Of a DNA stretch of 64,000 nucleotides, positions 43,436-52,429 are shown piece by piece. The number at the start of each line of letters is the position of its first letter. The first letter of the stretch is position 1. Below the pieces are notes generated by a model that had not been told where the DNA came from, did not search any database, and was given only the letters and a program-made list of their open reading frames with translations. Origin of the DNA: Telmatospirillum sp. (lineage in GTDB: Bacteria; Pseudomonadota; Alphaproteobacteria; CACIAM-22H2); assembly GCA_020248985.1 (NCBI GenBank), contig JADCGL010000028.1, forward strand, positions 20,180 to 84,179. The letters run 5' to 3'. The position numbers and the translations under genes are program-made.

Positions 43436-44464
43436 TCACTGGCTTGGCTGACGCGCCTGATCGCAGAGACGCTGCGCCTGGATGGCGAGCTCGGTTACGC
43501 GGAACGCATGGGCTTGCGGCATCGCGCTTTGAGTCCGGTCGCGAATATCGGCAGCCAGACACCCAAAATACGGCGTGCCAGCCTCGCGCGCGTCGATCCA
43601 CTCGTAGCGCGTCTTGTTGCTCAAAAACAGATGGTCCCCGCCCGCCCGGCCGCCCACATCGACATATTTGCGTAATTCGATCGTGCCCTCGGTACCTAAA
43701 ATCACCAGGCGACCATCGCCCCATGTCGGCAAGGCGTCGGGCGTGAACCAATCCACGCGCACATAGCCGCGTGCGCCACGTCCGCGCAAAACGATCTCGC
43801 CGAAATCCTCGAACGCGGGATGGGCGGGATTGGCGAAATTCTCGGTCGCGGCGAACGCGATCTCCGCGTCATCGAGCCCGGCGAAGAACAAAAACTGGTC
43901 GATCTGATGTGAGCCGATATCACACAGGATACCGCCGGTTGCCGCGCGGTCGTAGAACCATGCGGGGCGCAGGTGCGGATTGTGACGGTGCGGTCCCAAG
44001 CCAACCGTCTGAACGACCTTTCCCACCGCCCCAGCGGCCACGAGTTCCGCAGCCTTGGTGACGGCCGGAACCTCGAATCGTTCGGAGAAATCGACCGACC
44101 AAATACGTCCGCTCTCGGCCGCGGCCGCGCGCAGCCGCGCGAGTTGGACGACGTCGATGCAGCCTGGCTTGTCGACCATCACGTCCTTGCCATGGCGCAT
44201 CGCCGCTTCGGCGAGGTCGGCGCGATCGCGGGGGATCGCACTGATCAACACAAGATCGATCGTCTTGTCTTCCAGGATCGCGCGCTTGTCGGCGACGCGC
44301 TTCAAATCGGGAAAGCGGTCGCGGAATCCGTTCGTCGGGATCGGCTCGCCGTCGGTCCACCAGGCGACCGCCTCGCATCCCACGTCGAGCATGCCTTGCA
44401 GCATGCCGTAGATATGCCTGTGATCGATGCCGAGAACACCGACTGCGATCCGACCGTTTTTCAT
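43436..44464 (-). CDS. Gfo/Idh/MocA-family oxidoreductase 1
   Basis: A 342-residue NAD(P)-dependent dehydrogenase. The N-terminal Rossmann strand VGVLGIDHRHIYGM is unusual in having DHRH where GxGxxG usually ends. The family EKP motif is present as VDKPG near residue 96, and the C-terminal domain has the GSHQIDQFLFF helix with His-x-x-Asp near residue 185. Family members oxidise sugars, inositols or amino sugars. It is the last gene of the cassette 4 operon, overlapping the second Gfo/Idh gene by 4 nt. Confidence 0.86.
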   Translation of the reverse strand: MKNGRIAVGVLGIDHRHIYGMLQGMLDVGCEAVAWWTDGEPIPTNGFRDRFPDLKRVADKRAILEDKTIDLVLISAIPRDRADLAEAAMRHGKDVMVDKPGCIDVVQLARLRAAAAESGRIWSVDFSERFEVPAVTKAAELVAAGAVGKVVQTVGLGPHRHNPHLRPAWFYDRAATGGILCDIGSHQIDQFLFFAGLDDAEIAFAATENFANPAHPAFEDFGEIVLRGRGARGYVRVDWFTPDALPTWGDGRLVILGTEGTIELRKYVDVGGRAGGDHLFLSNKTRYEWIDAREAGTPYFGCLAADIRDRTQSAMPQAHAFRVTELAIQAQRLCDQARQPSQ

Positions 44465-45504
44465 GACCGCTCCGTTGCCACGGTCGCGCGCGCACCCGTC
44501 CGCGCGGACTCCAGGATCGCGTCGATCAGCCGGTGAACGCGCAAGGCCGATCGCCCGTCAATCGTTGGCGCCCTGCCAGCCGCGACCGCGTCTAAAAAGT
44601 CCAGGAGCACGGCGCGGTGCGGCCCGTGGTCGAACGCCATCGGATCGGCACCGCCGCCCGTCGCGACGGGTTCGCCGAAGATTTCTTCGCGCCCGTCGCG
44701 CCACGCGATCGTCAGGGCGCCGCCCCGCAACGTTGCTGAACCGTGTTCGGCATGGATTGCCAGCGTCTCGGTTCCGCCCGGATAGGCGCTCGTCGTCGCC
44801 GTCACGGCGCCCATCGCGCCGTCGGCGAAGCGCAAACCCGCCGCTGCAAAATCCTCGCTCTCCATCCGATGCAGCCGCGTCGTGCCGGCAAGCGCCACCA
44901 CGTCGCGCACGGGCGCGGTCAATGACAGCATCAAGTCCATCGCATGTATTGCCTGGGAAATCAGTACCCCGCCACCGTCGCGCGCGTAGGTCCCGCGCCC
45001 CGGCTCGTCGTAATAGCTCTGCGCACGCCACCACGGCACATCCAAGCGCACTTGAGAAATGGCGCCCAGCTCGCCTTTCTGCAGCTTCGCGCGAAGCGCC
45101 GTTGCACCGGGCCGCAAGCGATGCTGGAACACGATCCCGAGCGGAACTTTGGCACGCTCGGTCGCTTCGACGATCGCCTCGGCCGCTGCGGTGGTACGCT
45201 CGATCGGTTTTTCCATCAAGATCGCCTTGCCTGCGCGAGCAAACATATCGATAAACTCGGCGCGGGCATTGGGTGGCGTCAGAATCAAGACGGCGTCGAG
45301 CGCCGGATCCGCTGCCATCGCCTCGACCGAGGCCGCTGCTGGCCATCCATGCGCCCGCGCAAAGGCTTCGCGCCGCTCCCGGTCGCGCGCGAACACGCCG
45401 ACGACCTCCAGTCGCGCGCCCTGAAGATCTTTTAGCGCGGCGACATGCGGCTTGGACGCCATGCCAAGCCCCACCACGCCGATACGAAGCCGTCGACCGG
45501 TCAT
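44461..45504 (-). CDS. Gfo/Idh/MocA-family oxidoreductase 2
   Basis: A 347-residue NAD(P)-dependent dehydrogenase with a classical Rossmann start (IGVVGLGMASKPH), the EKP motif (LMEKPIERT near residue 97) and ISQAIHAMDLMLSL near residue 180 containing the His-x-x-Asp catalytic pair. It is only distantly similar to the neighbour at 43436, so the two probably act on different intermediates. It overlaps both adjacent genes. Confidence 0.9.
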   Translation of the reverse strand: MTGRRLRIGVVGLGMASKPHVAALKDLQGARLEVVGVFARDRERREAFARAHGWPAAASVEAMAADPALDAVLILTPPNARAEFIDMFARAGKAILMEKPIERTTAAAEAIVEATERAKVPLGIVFQHRLRPGATALRAKLQKGELGAISQVRLDVPWWRAQSYYDEPGRGTYARDGGGVLISQAIHAMDLMLSLTAPVRDVVALAGTTRLHRMESEDFAAAGLRFADGAMGAVTATTSAYPGGTETLAIHAEHGSATLRGGALTIAWRDGREEIFGEPVATGGGADPMAFDHGPHRAVLLDFLDAVAAGRAPTIDGRSALRVHRLIDAILESARTGARATVATERS

Positions 45505-46283
45505 TCCCTCGGCTCCGCGACCACTGGATTGCGCAAGACGCCGACGTCCGGACATTCGATCTCGACCACATCTCCGGGCACGATCGGGCCGACGCCTGCC
45601 GGTGTGCCGGTCATGATCACGTCTCCAGGCAGCAAAGTGATGCCCGCACTCAGATGTGCGATCAGCGCTGCGACCGAATAAACCAGATCGGCGGAGTTGC
45701 TGCGCTGCCGTTCGACGCCGTTTACCCGACCAACGATATCGATTCCCCCCGGCTCCAAGCCGACGGCGATCGCGGGCCCAAGCGGGTTGAAGCTGTCGAA
45801 TGCCTTGCCGAGCACCAAACAACCTTGTTTCATCTCCTTGGCTTGGATTTCGCGTTCGCTAACGTCATTGCCGCACGTGAAACCCAGAATATGTTCGCGC
45901 GCGCGCGCCTCTGGTATGCGGCGACCCGCCTTGCCAATCACCACGGCGATCTCGGCCTCGAAATGGACATTGAGCCCCTCGCGCGGGTAGACGATGGGTG
46001 CCTCGGGTCCGATCACAGCGGTCGATGGCTTCATGAACAGCATCGGATAGGCGGGCGGTGATAGCCCCATTTCCCGCGCGTGGCCAAGATAGTTGAGCCC
46101 GGCGCCGTAAAGCGAGCGCGGGCGAACTGGTGCCAGCAAGCGCACGCGTTCGAGATGCGTAGCCGGTCCCCACGTCTCCAAACTCTCGAACGGCGATCCC
46201 GACAATGGCCGAATCCCACCATCCGGAGCGAGCAAGCCGTAGCGAGGTTCGGGATCGGCGTAGCGAACGATGCGGTCGCGCAT
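45501..46283 (-). CDS. Fumarylacetoacetate hydrolase-family protein
   Basis: A 260-residue FAH-family enzyme. GAGLNYLGHAREMG near residue 60 is the domain start, the metal-binding glutamates lie in NVHFEAEIAVVIGK near residue 110 with an Asp in GNDVSEREIQ near residue 140, and MTGTPAGVGP near residue 225 is conserved. In sugar-acid pathways such enzymes hydrolyse 2,4-diketo acids or dehydrate 2-keto-3-deoxy acids, which would suit the dehydrogenases next to it. It begins 3 nt after the enolase paralogue. Confidence 0.88.
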   Translation of the reverse strand: MRDRIVRYADPEPRYGLLAPDGGIRPLSGSPFESLETWGPATHLERVRLLAPVRPRSLYGAGLNYLGHAREMGLSPPAYPMLFMKPSTAVIGPEAPIVYPREGLNVHFEAEIAVVIGKAGRRIPEARAREHILGFTCGNDVSEREIQAKEMKQGCLVLGKAFDSFNPLGPAIAVGLEPGGIDIVGRVNGVERQRSNSADLVYSVAALIAHLSAGITLLPGDVIMTGTPAGVGPIVPGDVVEIECPDVGVLRNPVVAEPRE

Positions 46284-46286
46284 GTT

Positions 46287-47576
46287 TCAGCTCCCCTTCT
46301 TCGTCATTGGAAAGGCGCCCCAGCCGGCATAGGGAGCCGCCGCTCCCAACGCCTCCTCGACGCGCAACATCTCGTTCCACTTCGCGGTCCGCTCGCCGCG
46401 CGCGATCGATCCGACTTTGAATTGGCCCGCGTCCCAGCCGACCGCGAGATCAACGATGGCGGTGTCTTCGGTCTCGCCCGACCGGGCCGAAACGATCGCC
46501 GCCATGCCGGTGGCCCGAGCGGCGTCAATCGCCGCTTTGGTGCCCGTCACGGTGCCGATCTGGTTCGGCTTGATCAGCGCGCAATTCACCAACCCCTCGC
46601 GCGCAGCGTGGCGGATGCGATCGGCATCCGTCACCAACAGATCGTCCCCGACGATCTGCACCCGCGATCCCACCGCTTTGGCGAAGCGCCGAAAACCTTC
46701 AGGATCGTCCTCGGCGAAAGGATCTTCGATCGACAGGATCGGAAATCGGTCGAGCCAGCCGAGAAGCATCTCTGCCATTGCGTCGCGGTCGAGTTCGCGC
46801 CCTTCGAGCCCGAGCTTGTAACGTCCATCGCGCCCGAAATCCGAGGCTGCAACATCGAGTGCGATATGCACGTCGTCGCCAGGCGTGTAGCCCGCCCCTT
46901 CGATGGCCCGCAACAGCAATTCGAGGCCCTCCTCGTTGGTCGAGAAAGCCGGCCAGAAGCCGCCCTCGTCGGCCACGCCATGCAGCCGCCCACTGTCGCG
47001 CAGGAGCTTGCCGGCTGCGCGATAGACTTCCGCCGTGCGGTCGAGCGCCTCAGCGAAGCTCCGCGCCGACGGACAGACCACAAGGAAGTCTTGGATATCG
47101 ACGCGCCGCCCGGCATGGGCACCGCCGCCAAGAATCTGGATCTCCGGCACTGGAATGCGAACTGGCCGTCCTTCAGACAGGTAAGCGTGGAGCGGCAAGC
47201 TGGCCGAAACGGCTGAAGCACGCAACACCGCCAGCGACGTCGCGATCGCAGCATTCCCGCCCAGATGCTTGAACTGAGCGGTGCCGTCGAGACGCAGCAA
47301 GGTCGCATCGACCGAAGCTTGGTCCGCGGCGTCCATCCCCTTCAGCGCCGAAGCGATCGGCCCCGCGACGCTGGCAAGCGCTTTGCGCACGTCGAGCCCG
47401 CCGAACGCAAGGCCGCCATCGCGCAGATCGGCCGCTTCGCCCGAGCCCATCGAGGCACCCGCAGGCGCGATCGCCCGGCCGTGCGCGCCGTCAGCGAGTT
47501 CTACGTCGACTTCAACGGTCGGTCGGGCGCGCGAATCCCACACTCGACGACCAACCACCGACGCAATATCAACCAT
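46287..47576 (-). CDS. Divergent enolase paralogue
   Basis: A 429-residue protein homologous to enolase over its whole length. Conserved: catalytic loop Ser42 (AGASMG), His154 (HAGR), Glu204 (DEGGF), metal ligands Asp241, Glu284 and Asp311, base Lys336 (LIKPNQIG) and Lys387. Altered: the start motif SRGNPTVE becomes SRARPTVE, GANA becomes GGNA, HADNNVD becomes HAGRRVD, IEDGLAEDD becomes IEDPFAEDD, and SHRSGETED becomes SARSGETED, so the usual His is Ala364. Mg-dependent elimination chemistry should be retained, but the pocket is changed. The kinase just upstream suggests a phosphorylated sugar-acid substrate. It is unlikely to be the glycolytic enzyme. Confidence 0.88.
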   Translation of the reverse strand: MVDIASVVGRRVWDSRARPTVEVDVELADGAHGRAIAPAGASMGSGEAADLRDGGLAFGGLDVRKALASVAGPIASALKGMDAADQASVDATLLRLDGTAQFKHLGGNAAIATSLAVLRASAVSASLPLHAYLSEGRPVRIPVPEIQILGGGAHAGRRVDIQDFLVVCPSARSFAEALDRTAEVYRAAGKLLRDSGRLHGVADEGGFWPAFSTNEEGLELLLRAIEGAGYTPGDDVHIALDVAASDFGRDGRYKLGLEGRELDRDAMAEMLLGWLDRFPILSIEDPFAEDDPEGFRRFAKAVGSRVQIVGDDLLVTDADRIRHAAREGLVNCALIKPNQIGTVTGTKAAIDAARATGMAAIVSARSGETEDTAIVDLAVGWDAGQFKVGSIARGERTAKWNEMLRVEEALGAAAPYAGWGAFPMTKKGS

Positions 47577-48591
47577 GCGACCCACCTTTCGCGAATTCGC
47601 GCGCCCACGCTTCGCGCACCGCGACGAGACCGCGCGGCGGCGAAGCCACAAGCGGCGAAACGACCGCGCGCACGAGTTGTTTATCGCTTTCGAGCACGAT
47701 GTATTCGACAGGCGACTTTCCGTCGATGCGTGCGAGCGTCAAGGCAGGCAAAAGCCGTGCGATGCGCGGTGCGATCTCCGCTACGACGCGCGACGCAAGG
47801 CCGCCGAGATAAGCATCAGCGAACGCGTCGAATGCGGCAAGATAGCGATCCGCCTGCGCGGGTACCCAAACGCATTTGAGCAGGAGATGATTGAGGCAGA
47901 ACGCCGCGTCAAAAGCAGGATCGCCGTACCAAGCGCATTCGGCATCGAGAAAGACAGGCCCGTCAGGCCCCACCAGGATGTTCTTCGGGCTGATATCACC
48001 GTGAACCAAGGCTTCGTGCCTTGCCAGCGTTTCGCGCGACAGCGCTAGCAAATTCTCCGCCAGCGTCGGATGGGCGCGCGCCGTCGCTTCTAGATAGGGT
48101 TCGAGCCGGATCGCGTGGAACTTGTCGTCGAAATTGAAACCGCGCGCGATTTCGCGATCGCCAGCCGTGGCGGCGTGGATCGCGGCCAGCGCCGATCCCA
48201 CTGCCGCTGCAAACCCCGCAACGATTCGTCCGTCGCGCAATTCGGCCTTCCAGACCGGAAAACGCTCGGGCGGCTGATACTCCATCGCGAAGAAGCCATG
48301 CGCAGCATCGTGATAAAGAACCTTCGGCGCCGAACCCGGCACTATCTTGGCGGCCGCACGCAACCATTCAGCCTCTGACGCGTTGCGGTCGACTGGGGCC
48401 CGCCAATCGGCGGCCACGCGCAGCTTTGCGAGCGCGCGCTTGACAGCAATGCAAATCGGCCCTGCTTCCACCCGCCAGATGTCCGACGCCACACCGCCGG
48501 TCAGAGGCACAAAGCGCGCAACCGCGTCCGCCGGGATCACACCGGCGTTGCGCAGTTGCATCTCGATCTCGGCCGTGTCGGCGTCGCTCAA
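47569..48591 (-). CDS. APH-family small-molecule kinase
   Basis: A 340-residue phosphotransferase of the aminoglycoside/choline/methylthioribose kinase fold. The nucleotide-loop region lies near PLTGGVASDIW, the Brenner motif is HGDISPKN near residue 205 and the metal-binding Asp lies in FLDAECAWYGD. The start TTG at 48591 is preferred: GGAG is 7 nt upstream and it overlaps the previous stop (TTGA). An ATG at 48561 is the alternative. It overlaps the enolase paralogue by 8 nt, so both proteins are made together. Context suggests a sugar, sugar acid or hydroxy acid kinase; antibiotic resistance is improbable. Confidence 0.84.
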   Translation of the reverse strand: MSDADTAEIEMQLRNAGVIPADAVARFVPLTGGVASDIWRVEAGPICIAVKRALAKLRVAADWRAPVDRNASEAEWLRAAAKIVPGSAPKVLYHDAAHGFFAMEYQPPERFPVWKAELRDGRIVAGFAAAVGSALAAIHAATAGDREIARGFNFDDKFHAIRLEPYLEATARAHPTLAENLLALSRETLARHEALVHGDISPKNILVGPDGPVFLDAECAWYGDPAFDAAFCLNHLLLKCVWVPAQADRYLAAFDAFADAYLGGLASRVVAEIAPRIARLLPALTLARIDGKSPVEYIVLESDKQLVRAVVSPLVASPPRGLVAVREAWAREFAKGGSHG

Positions 48592-49541
48592 GGCCCGTCT
48601 CCGTCGACGCGGTGGAGCAGCGGTTCGCCCGCCGTCAGGCGGCGGCAGTTTTCCGTCACGATCGCAAGACTCCGCCGCCACGTGCCCGGCGTCATCCAGG
48701 CGACATGCGGCGTGAGCACGACGTTGGACAATCCAAGAAGTCGATGGCCGGGCTCGAGCGGTTCGTGTGCGAACACGTCGAGTCCCGCGCCCGCCAGTCG
48801 GCCGCTTTCCAGTGCCGCGACGAGTGCGGCTTCCTCGACCAAGGCGCCGCGCGCAGTATTGATCAGAATGGCGCCCGCTTTCATGCTCGCGATCCGACGC
48901 GCGTCGAGAAGCCCTCGCGTTGCTCCGCTCGCCGGCAAATGCAAGGAGACCACATCGGCCGTGCCGAGAAGCTCGTCGAGCGGCACCGCTGAGACGCCGT
49001 CGTCCGGCTGTGTGCGCGCGTGAACGATAACCCGCGCGCCCAAAGCCGCAAGCGCTGGACGCAAGCGGCGCGCGACCGCGCCGTAGCCGATCAGGCCGAC
49101 CGTGGCGCCATCCATTTCGCCCGCCGCGTCGAGATGCGCAAACGACGCGGGCCACCCCCTGCCGCCGCGCAGCCCTGCGTCGAGCGCCGCTACGCGGCGC
49201 AACGTGGCAAGCATCAACGATAATGTCAGCTCGGCGACCGCGACCGTGTTCGTACCTGGCATGTTGCACACCGCTATGCCACGCGCGCGCGCAGCGTCGC
49301 GATCGATCGCATCGACCCCGACGCCGATCTTCTGAACGAGCTTAAGGCGCGGTGCGGCGGCCATGATCTCGCGCGTGACCGGGGCAAGCACGTGCAAAAG
49401 CACGTCAGCCTCGGCCAACTCGCGGCGCAAACCCGCTTCGTCGGCTTCCGCCACCACGATGGTGCGGACGAGCGCGGGGTCGAGCGCCGCGATCGCCCGA
49501 TGCGCGCCCGGCGATGCGTCGTAGGGCAGGACCGCCTTCAT
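48588..49541 (-). CDS. D-2-hydroxyacid dehydrogenase
   Basis: A 317-residue NAD-dependent D-isomer-specific dehydrogenase. Substrate-domain KIGVGVDAID near residue 92, NAD-binding GLIGYGAVARRL near residue 148, catalytic Arg in NTARGALV near residue 230, Glu in HEPLEPGH and His in LTPHVAWMT near residue 283. Typical activities are glycerate, phosphoglycerate or glyoxylate/hydroxypyruvate reductase. Overlaps DUF6807 and kinase genes by 4 nt each. A second member of this family is at 62527 in cassette 5. Confidence 0.9.
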   Translation of the reverse strand: MKAVLPYDASPGAHRAIAALDPALVRTIVVAEADEAGLRRELAEADVLLHVLAPVTREIMAAAPRLKLVQKIGVGVDAIDRDAARARGIAVCNMPGTNTVAVAELTLSLMLATLRRVAALDAGLRGGRGWPASFAHLDAAGEMDGATVGLIGYGAVARRLRPALAALGARVIVHARTQPDDGVSAVPLDELLGTADVVSLHLPASGATRGLLDARRIASMKAGAILINTARGALVEEAALVAALESGRLAGAGLDVFAHEPLEPGHRLLGLSNVVLTPHVAWMTPGTWRRSLAIVTENCRRLTAGEPLLHRVDGDGP

Positions 49542-50461
49542 GACCCCGGGAACCCAGCCGCCCAGGCGTCGATCGCGGCGTCGGTTGCCGTGCTGTCGTA
49601 GACGACGTAGCGCAATCGCGTTCGCAACGGCGCGTCGGCCGATATACGCGTCGCGGCGAGCCGGAACGAGCCGACACTAACCACGCCCCAATTGGCGACG
49701 AACCATGAGGTCTTGTCCGCTTCTGCGGGATCGGGAATTGCCGCGATGCCCGCCTGCGCCCCGCCGCCGACCGGTCCTTCAAAGGCTACCCAACGCGCGC
49801 CGATATCGCCGATGCCGGCCCCACCGATCCGACCGCGATCGTCCCGCACGGTTCCGCCCATCGAGACGACCATCGAATCGGCAACACGGAAATTGAAGTA
49901 TGCATGGCGAGTCGGACCCAGTTCGAGATCCCATTGTGCCGCAGAGAGTACGGATTCAACGTCGAGCACCAACGCGCCAGGTGCGCAGGTTACGACAATC
50001 CGCCGCGCCTCGCGCGCGATCGTCCTGCCTTGCGGGGCACCCCATTCGACGGGCCCTCGCCATTCGATGCTCTGGGCCAGAACCGCACGATCGCCGAATT
50101 CGGCTTCCAAAGTCGCGGGACCCGCGATCAGCGTGCCGGGTGCGCGGCCTTGGAAGGTTTCGTCGACGTAGAAGTTATAGGTGTAGGCCTCGTGATGGCC
50201 TGGCTTGGTGGGCACCCGCGCGAGGACGTGATCGGCAGAGATCCACAACGAATTGTGGTGCGGATGGTCGGCTGGGCTTTCCGACGTCACGGCGTAGCCG
50301 GCGGGCGTGAAAAGCGGATAGCAATAGGGCCGCATGCGGCCTTGCGTCAGGCCGAGCAACGGCCTGCCGCCATGGCGCAGTATCGTTCGGTGCATGCGCG
50401 CGATCGCACCTGGCGGTAGCGCCATCACTTCATCGGTAAGCGTGAAATCGGCGACGGCCAT
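49538..50461 (-). CDS. DUF6807 (PmoA-like) protein
   Basis: A 307-residue protein of the DUF6807/'methane oxygenase PmoA' annotated family (PF14100), a misnomer for soluble beta-rich proteins usually found in sugar or glycoside utilisation clusters. Diagnostic features are PYCYPLFTPAGYAVT near residue 45 and DHPHHNSLWISADHV near residue 65, with clustered histidines that could bind metal. No membrane segments, so it is not a methane monooxygenase subunit. It lies directly after the TRAP transporter gene. Function unknown, possibly a sugar-ring or glycoside-processing enzyme. Confidence 0.78.
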   Translation of the reverse strand: MAVADFTLTDEVMALPPGAIARMHRTILRHGGRPLLGLTQGRMRPYCYPLFTPAGYAVTSESPADHPHHNSLWISADHVLARVPTKPGHHEAYTYNFYVDETFQGRAPGTLIAGPATLEAEFGDRAVLAQSIEWRGPVEWGAPQGRTIAREARRIVVTCAPGALVLDVESVLSAAQWDLELGPTRHAYFNFRVADSMVVSMGGTVRDDRGRIGGAGIGDIGARWVAFEGPVGGGAQAGIAAIPDPAEADKTSWFVANWGVVSVGSFRLAATRISADAPLRTRLRYVVYDSTATDAAIDAWAAGFPGS

Positions 50462-50469
50462 GTTCGTGC

Positions 50470-52350
50470 TTACGTACCGAAAAATTTCAGTGGTGCGAGA
50501 CTCAACGCCGGGACGAACGAAATCAACGCCAGCCAGACAAGCAGACCGATCATAAAGGGCCAACAAGCCCGGTAGGCGAGATGGATCGGCGTATTGGTGA
50601 CTTGCGCTGCAGTAAACACAAGTACCGCAAGCGGTGGCGTGAGCGCGCCGATGCACAGATTGGCTACCATGACGACGCCGAAATGGACGAGATCGATGCC
50701 CGCCGCTTTCAGGACCGGCACTAACAACGGCACGAGTATCACCATCGAGGCGATCATCTCCATCGCGAGCCCGACAAAAAGCAGGAACAGGTTGATGACG
50801 AGCATCAACACGATCCAGTTTGACGACAACGCCCCCAATGCCAGCGTCATTTTCTGCGGTACCTGCTCGATGATGAGCGCATAGGCGAAAGGCGCAGACG
50901 CGGCGATCACCGCGAGCACGGTCGTGGTTTCAATCAGCGATTCGCGCAAGGCCGTCAGAATCGACGCGCCGTTCGCCGTACGGTAGATCCACAGCCCGCA
51001 AATTAGCGCGTAAAGGGCCGCGATCGCACCCGCCTCGGTGGCCGAGAACACGCCGTAGCGGATTCCGCCCACGATCAGCAGCGGCAGCACCAACGCGGGA
51101 AGCGCTTGGCGGAATGCCGTTCCGCGCTCGCTCCAGCTCGATCGCGTGCTGCGGTCGCCGATGCGCCGACGCAGACATTCGATATGCACGACGATCGCGA
51201 GCGTGACCGCCATCAGGAGGCCCGGCACGATCGTGGCGGTGAACAAAGCACCGACGGAAACGCTCGCCATGGCGCCGAAGATAATCAGGCCCAGGCTTGG
51301 CGGGATCATGTTCGCCAGAATCGATCCGGAGCTCGTCAGTGCCACGCCGAAGGGCTTGGGATAGCCGCGCCGCTCCATCTCGGGCACCATCGTTTTGGCT
51401 ATCGCGGCGGCATCGGCTGTCGACGAGCCGGACACACCACCCATCAGCGTGTTGGTCAGCACGTTGACTTGCGCAAGCCCACCGCGGAAATGGCCCACAA
51501 GTGTCGCGGCAAGTGCGATCAGCCGCGCGGTAATGCCACCGACATTCATCAAGCCGCCCGCCAGCATAAAAAACGGGATCGACAGCAGCAGATAGTCCAT
51601 TGAGTTTGTCAGGCCTTGTGGGACCGGGAGCAATGCGAGCGGGCCTTGCGGCAGAAACGCGACGAACGTTCCGAACACGAGCGAATCGAAGATAGGCACA
51701 CCGATCAGCATCAGCCCAATCGCGATGACGATCAGCGGGAGCACGACGCCGAAGGAGCCGATGAAACTCGAACCGAGCGCGCTTTCCATAAGATAATAAA
51801 GTGCCACGCCGGCAGCACTCGCGGCCGCACCCGCCCAGCTTTTGGTTACGCCGGGGACCGGCTCAAGCACCAAAAAAACCAGCGTCAACAGGGCGCCCGC
51901 CGGTACGGCGAGATAGAGATACGCGTAGGACCATTGCAATGCCGGCGACACGTAGGACGCCTGCGACACGAGGCTACCGCCGCATGTGAGTAGAAAAATC
52001 GCACAGGAGGCTGCGATCACACGCACCGCAAGCGCGTGAAGGCGCAGTCCGGCGGCGTCCAATGCGCGCGGAACCATGTCGATCGTGATGTGCCGCGCAC
52101 GGCGCGTGATCAGAGACGTTCCCAAGAACACGAACCATACAAACGCAAAGCGCGCCATTTCCTCGGGCCAGCTCAGCGAACTGTTGAGGACGTAGCGGCA
52201 GAAGACCTGCAGCAGCGCGACTAGCAGGGTGCCGACGAGCAACGATGCTGCGACCGCTTCGGCCGATTTGTCGAGAAGGATCGAAACGCGCCGCATCACG
52301 GTCGCGAGTCCTCCCGCCGGCGGCTGCACAGCATCGGATTGGGAACTCAT
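50470..52350 (-). CDS. TRAP transporter fused small and large membrane subunits (DctQM)
   Basis: A 626-residue membrane protein. Residues about 20-175 are the four-helix DctQ-like subunit (LQVFCRYVLNSSLSWPEE, a highly characteristic helix). From about residue 195 the DctM large subunit follows, with many transmembrane segments and the conserved GGVSGSSTADAAAIAKTMVP and SSGSILANMIPPS motifs. Both parts are continuous without a stop. Na+-driven uptake of organic acids or sugar acids with the binding protein at 52430. Start at 52350 with a GAAGG-type site upstream; longer in-frame extensions lack one. Confidence 0.92.
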   Translation of the reverse strand: MSSQSDAVQPPAGGLATVMRRVSILLDKSAEAVAASLLVGTLLVALLQVFCRYVLNSSLSWPEEMARFAFVWFVFLGTSLITRRARHITIDMVPRALDAAGLRLHALAVRVIAASCAIFLLTCGGSLVSQASYVSPALQWSYAYLYLAVPAGALLTLVFLVLEPVPGVTKSWAGAAASAAGVALYYLMESALGSSFIGSFGVVLPLIVIAIGLMLIGVPIFDSLVFGTFVAFLPQGPLALLPVPQGLTNSMDYLLLSIPFFMLAGGLMNVGGITARLIALAATLVGHFRGGLAQVNVLTNTLMGGVSGSSTADAAAIAKTMVPEMERRGYPKPFGVALTSSGSILANMIPPSLGLIIFGAMASVSVGALFTATIVPGLLMAVTLAIVVHIECLRRRIGDRSTRSSWSERGTAFRQALPALVLPLLIVGGIRYGVFSATEAGAIAALYALICGLWIYRTANGASILTALRESLIETTTVLAVIAASAPFAYALIIEQVPQKMTLALGALSSNWIVLMLVINLFLLFVGLAMEMIASMVILVPLLVPVLKAAGIDLVHFGVVMVANLCIGALTPPLAVLVFTAAQVTNTPIHLAYRACWPFMIGLLVWLALISFVPALSLAPLKFFGT

Positions 52351-52388
52351 CGCTGGCCTTCTTTTGCTGGTGCTTCGGCGGACAAAAA

Positions 52389-52421
52389 AGGGGGCGGGAT
52401 CGCCGCTGCGCACCCGCCCCC
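52389..52421 (-). terminator. Intercistronic attenuator/terminator between dctP and dctQM
   Basis: GGGGGCGGG (52390-52398) pairs with CCCGCCCCC (52413-52421) in a perfect 9-bp stem with a 14-nt loop. On the minus strand it is followed directly by TTTTTTG, a Rho-independent terminator layout. Lying just downstream of the binding-protein gene, it probably lowers transcription of the permease and enzymes relative to dctP. Confidence 0.75.
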
Positions 52422-52429
52422 ACGACGCC

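Noticed and set aside
46287..47576. Housekeeping glycolytic enolase
   Set aside because: Several otherwise invariant motif residues are changed and the gene lies in an inducible TRAP-transporter operon, not next to pyrG or other usual neighbours.
47569..48591. Aminoglycoside resistance gene
   Set aside because: The APH fold is shared by many metabolic kinases, and tight coupling to catabolic enzymes favours a metabolic substrate.
49538..50461. Methane monooxygenase PmoA subunit
   Set aside because: The database name of the family is misleading. The protein is soluble, has no membrane segments and sits in a sugar-type operon.
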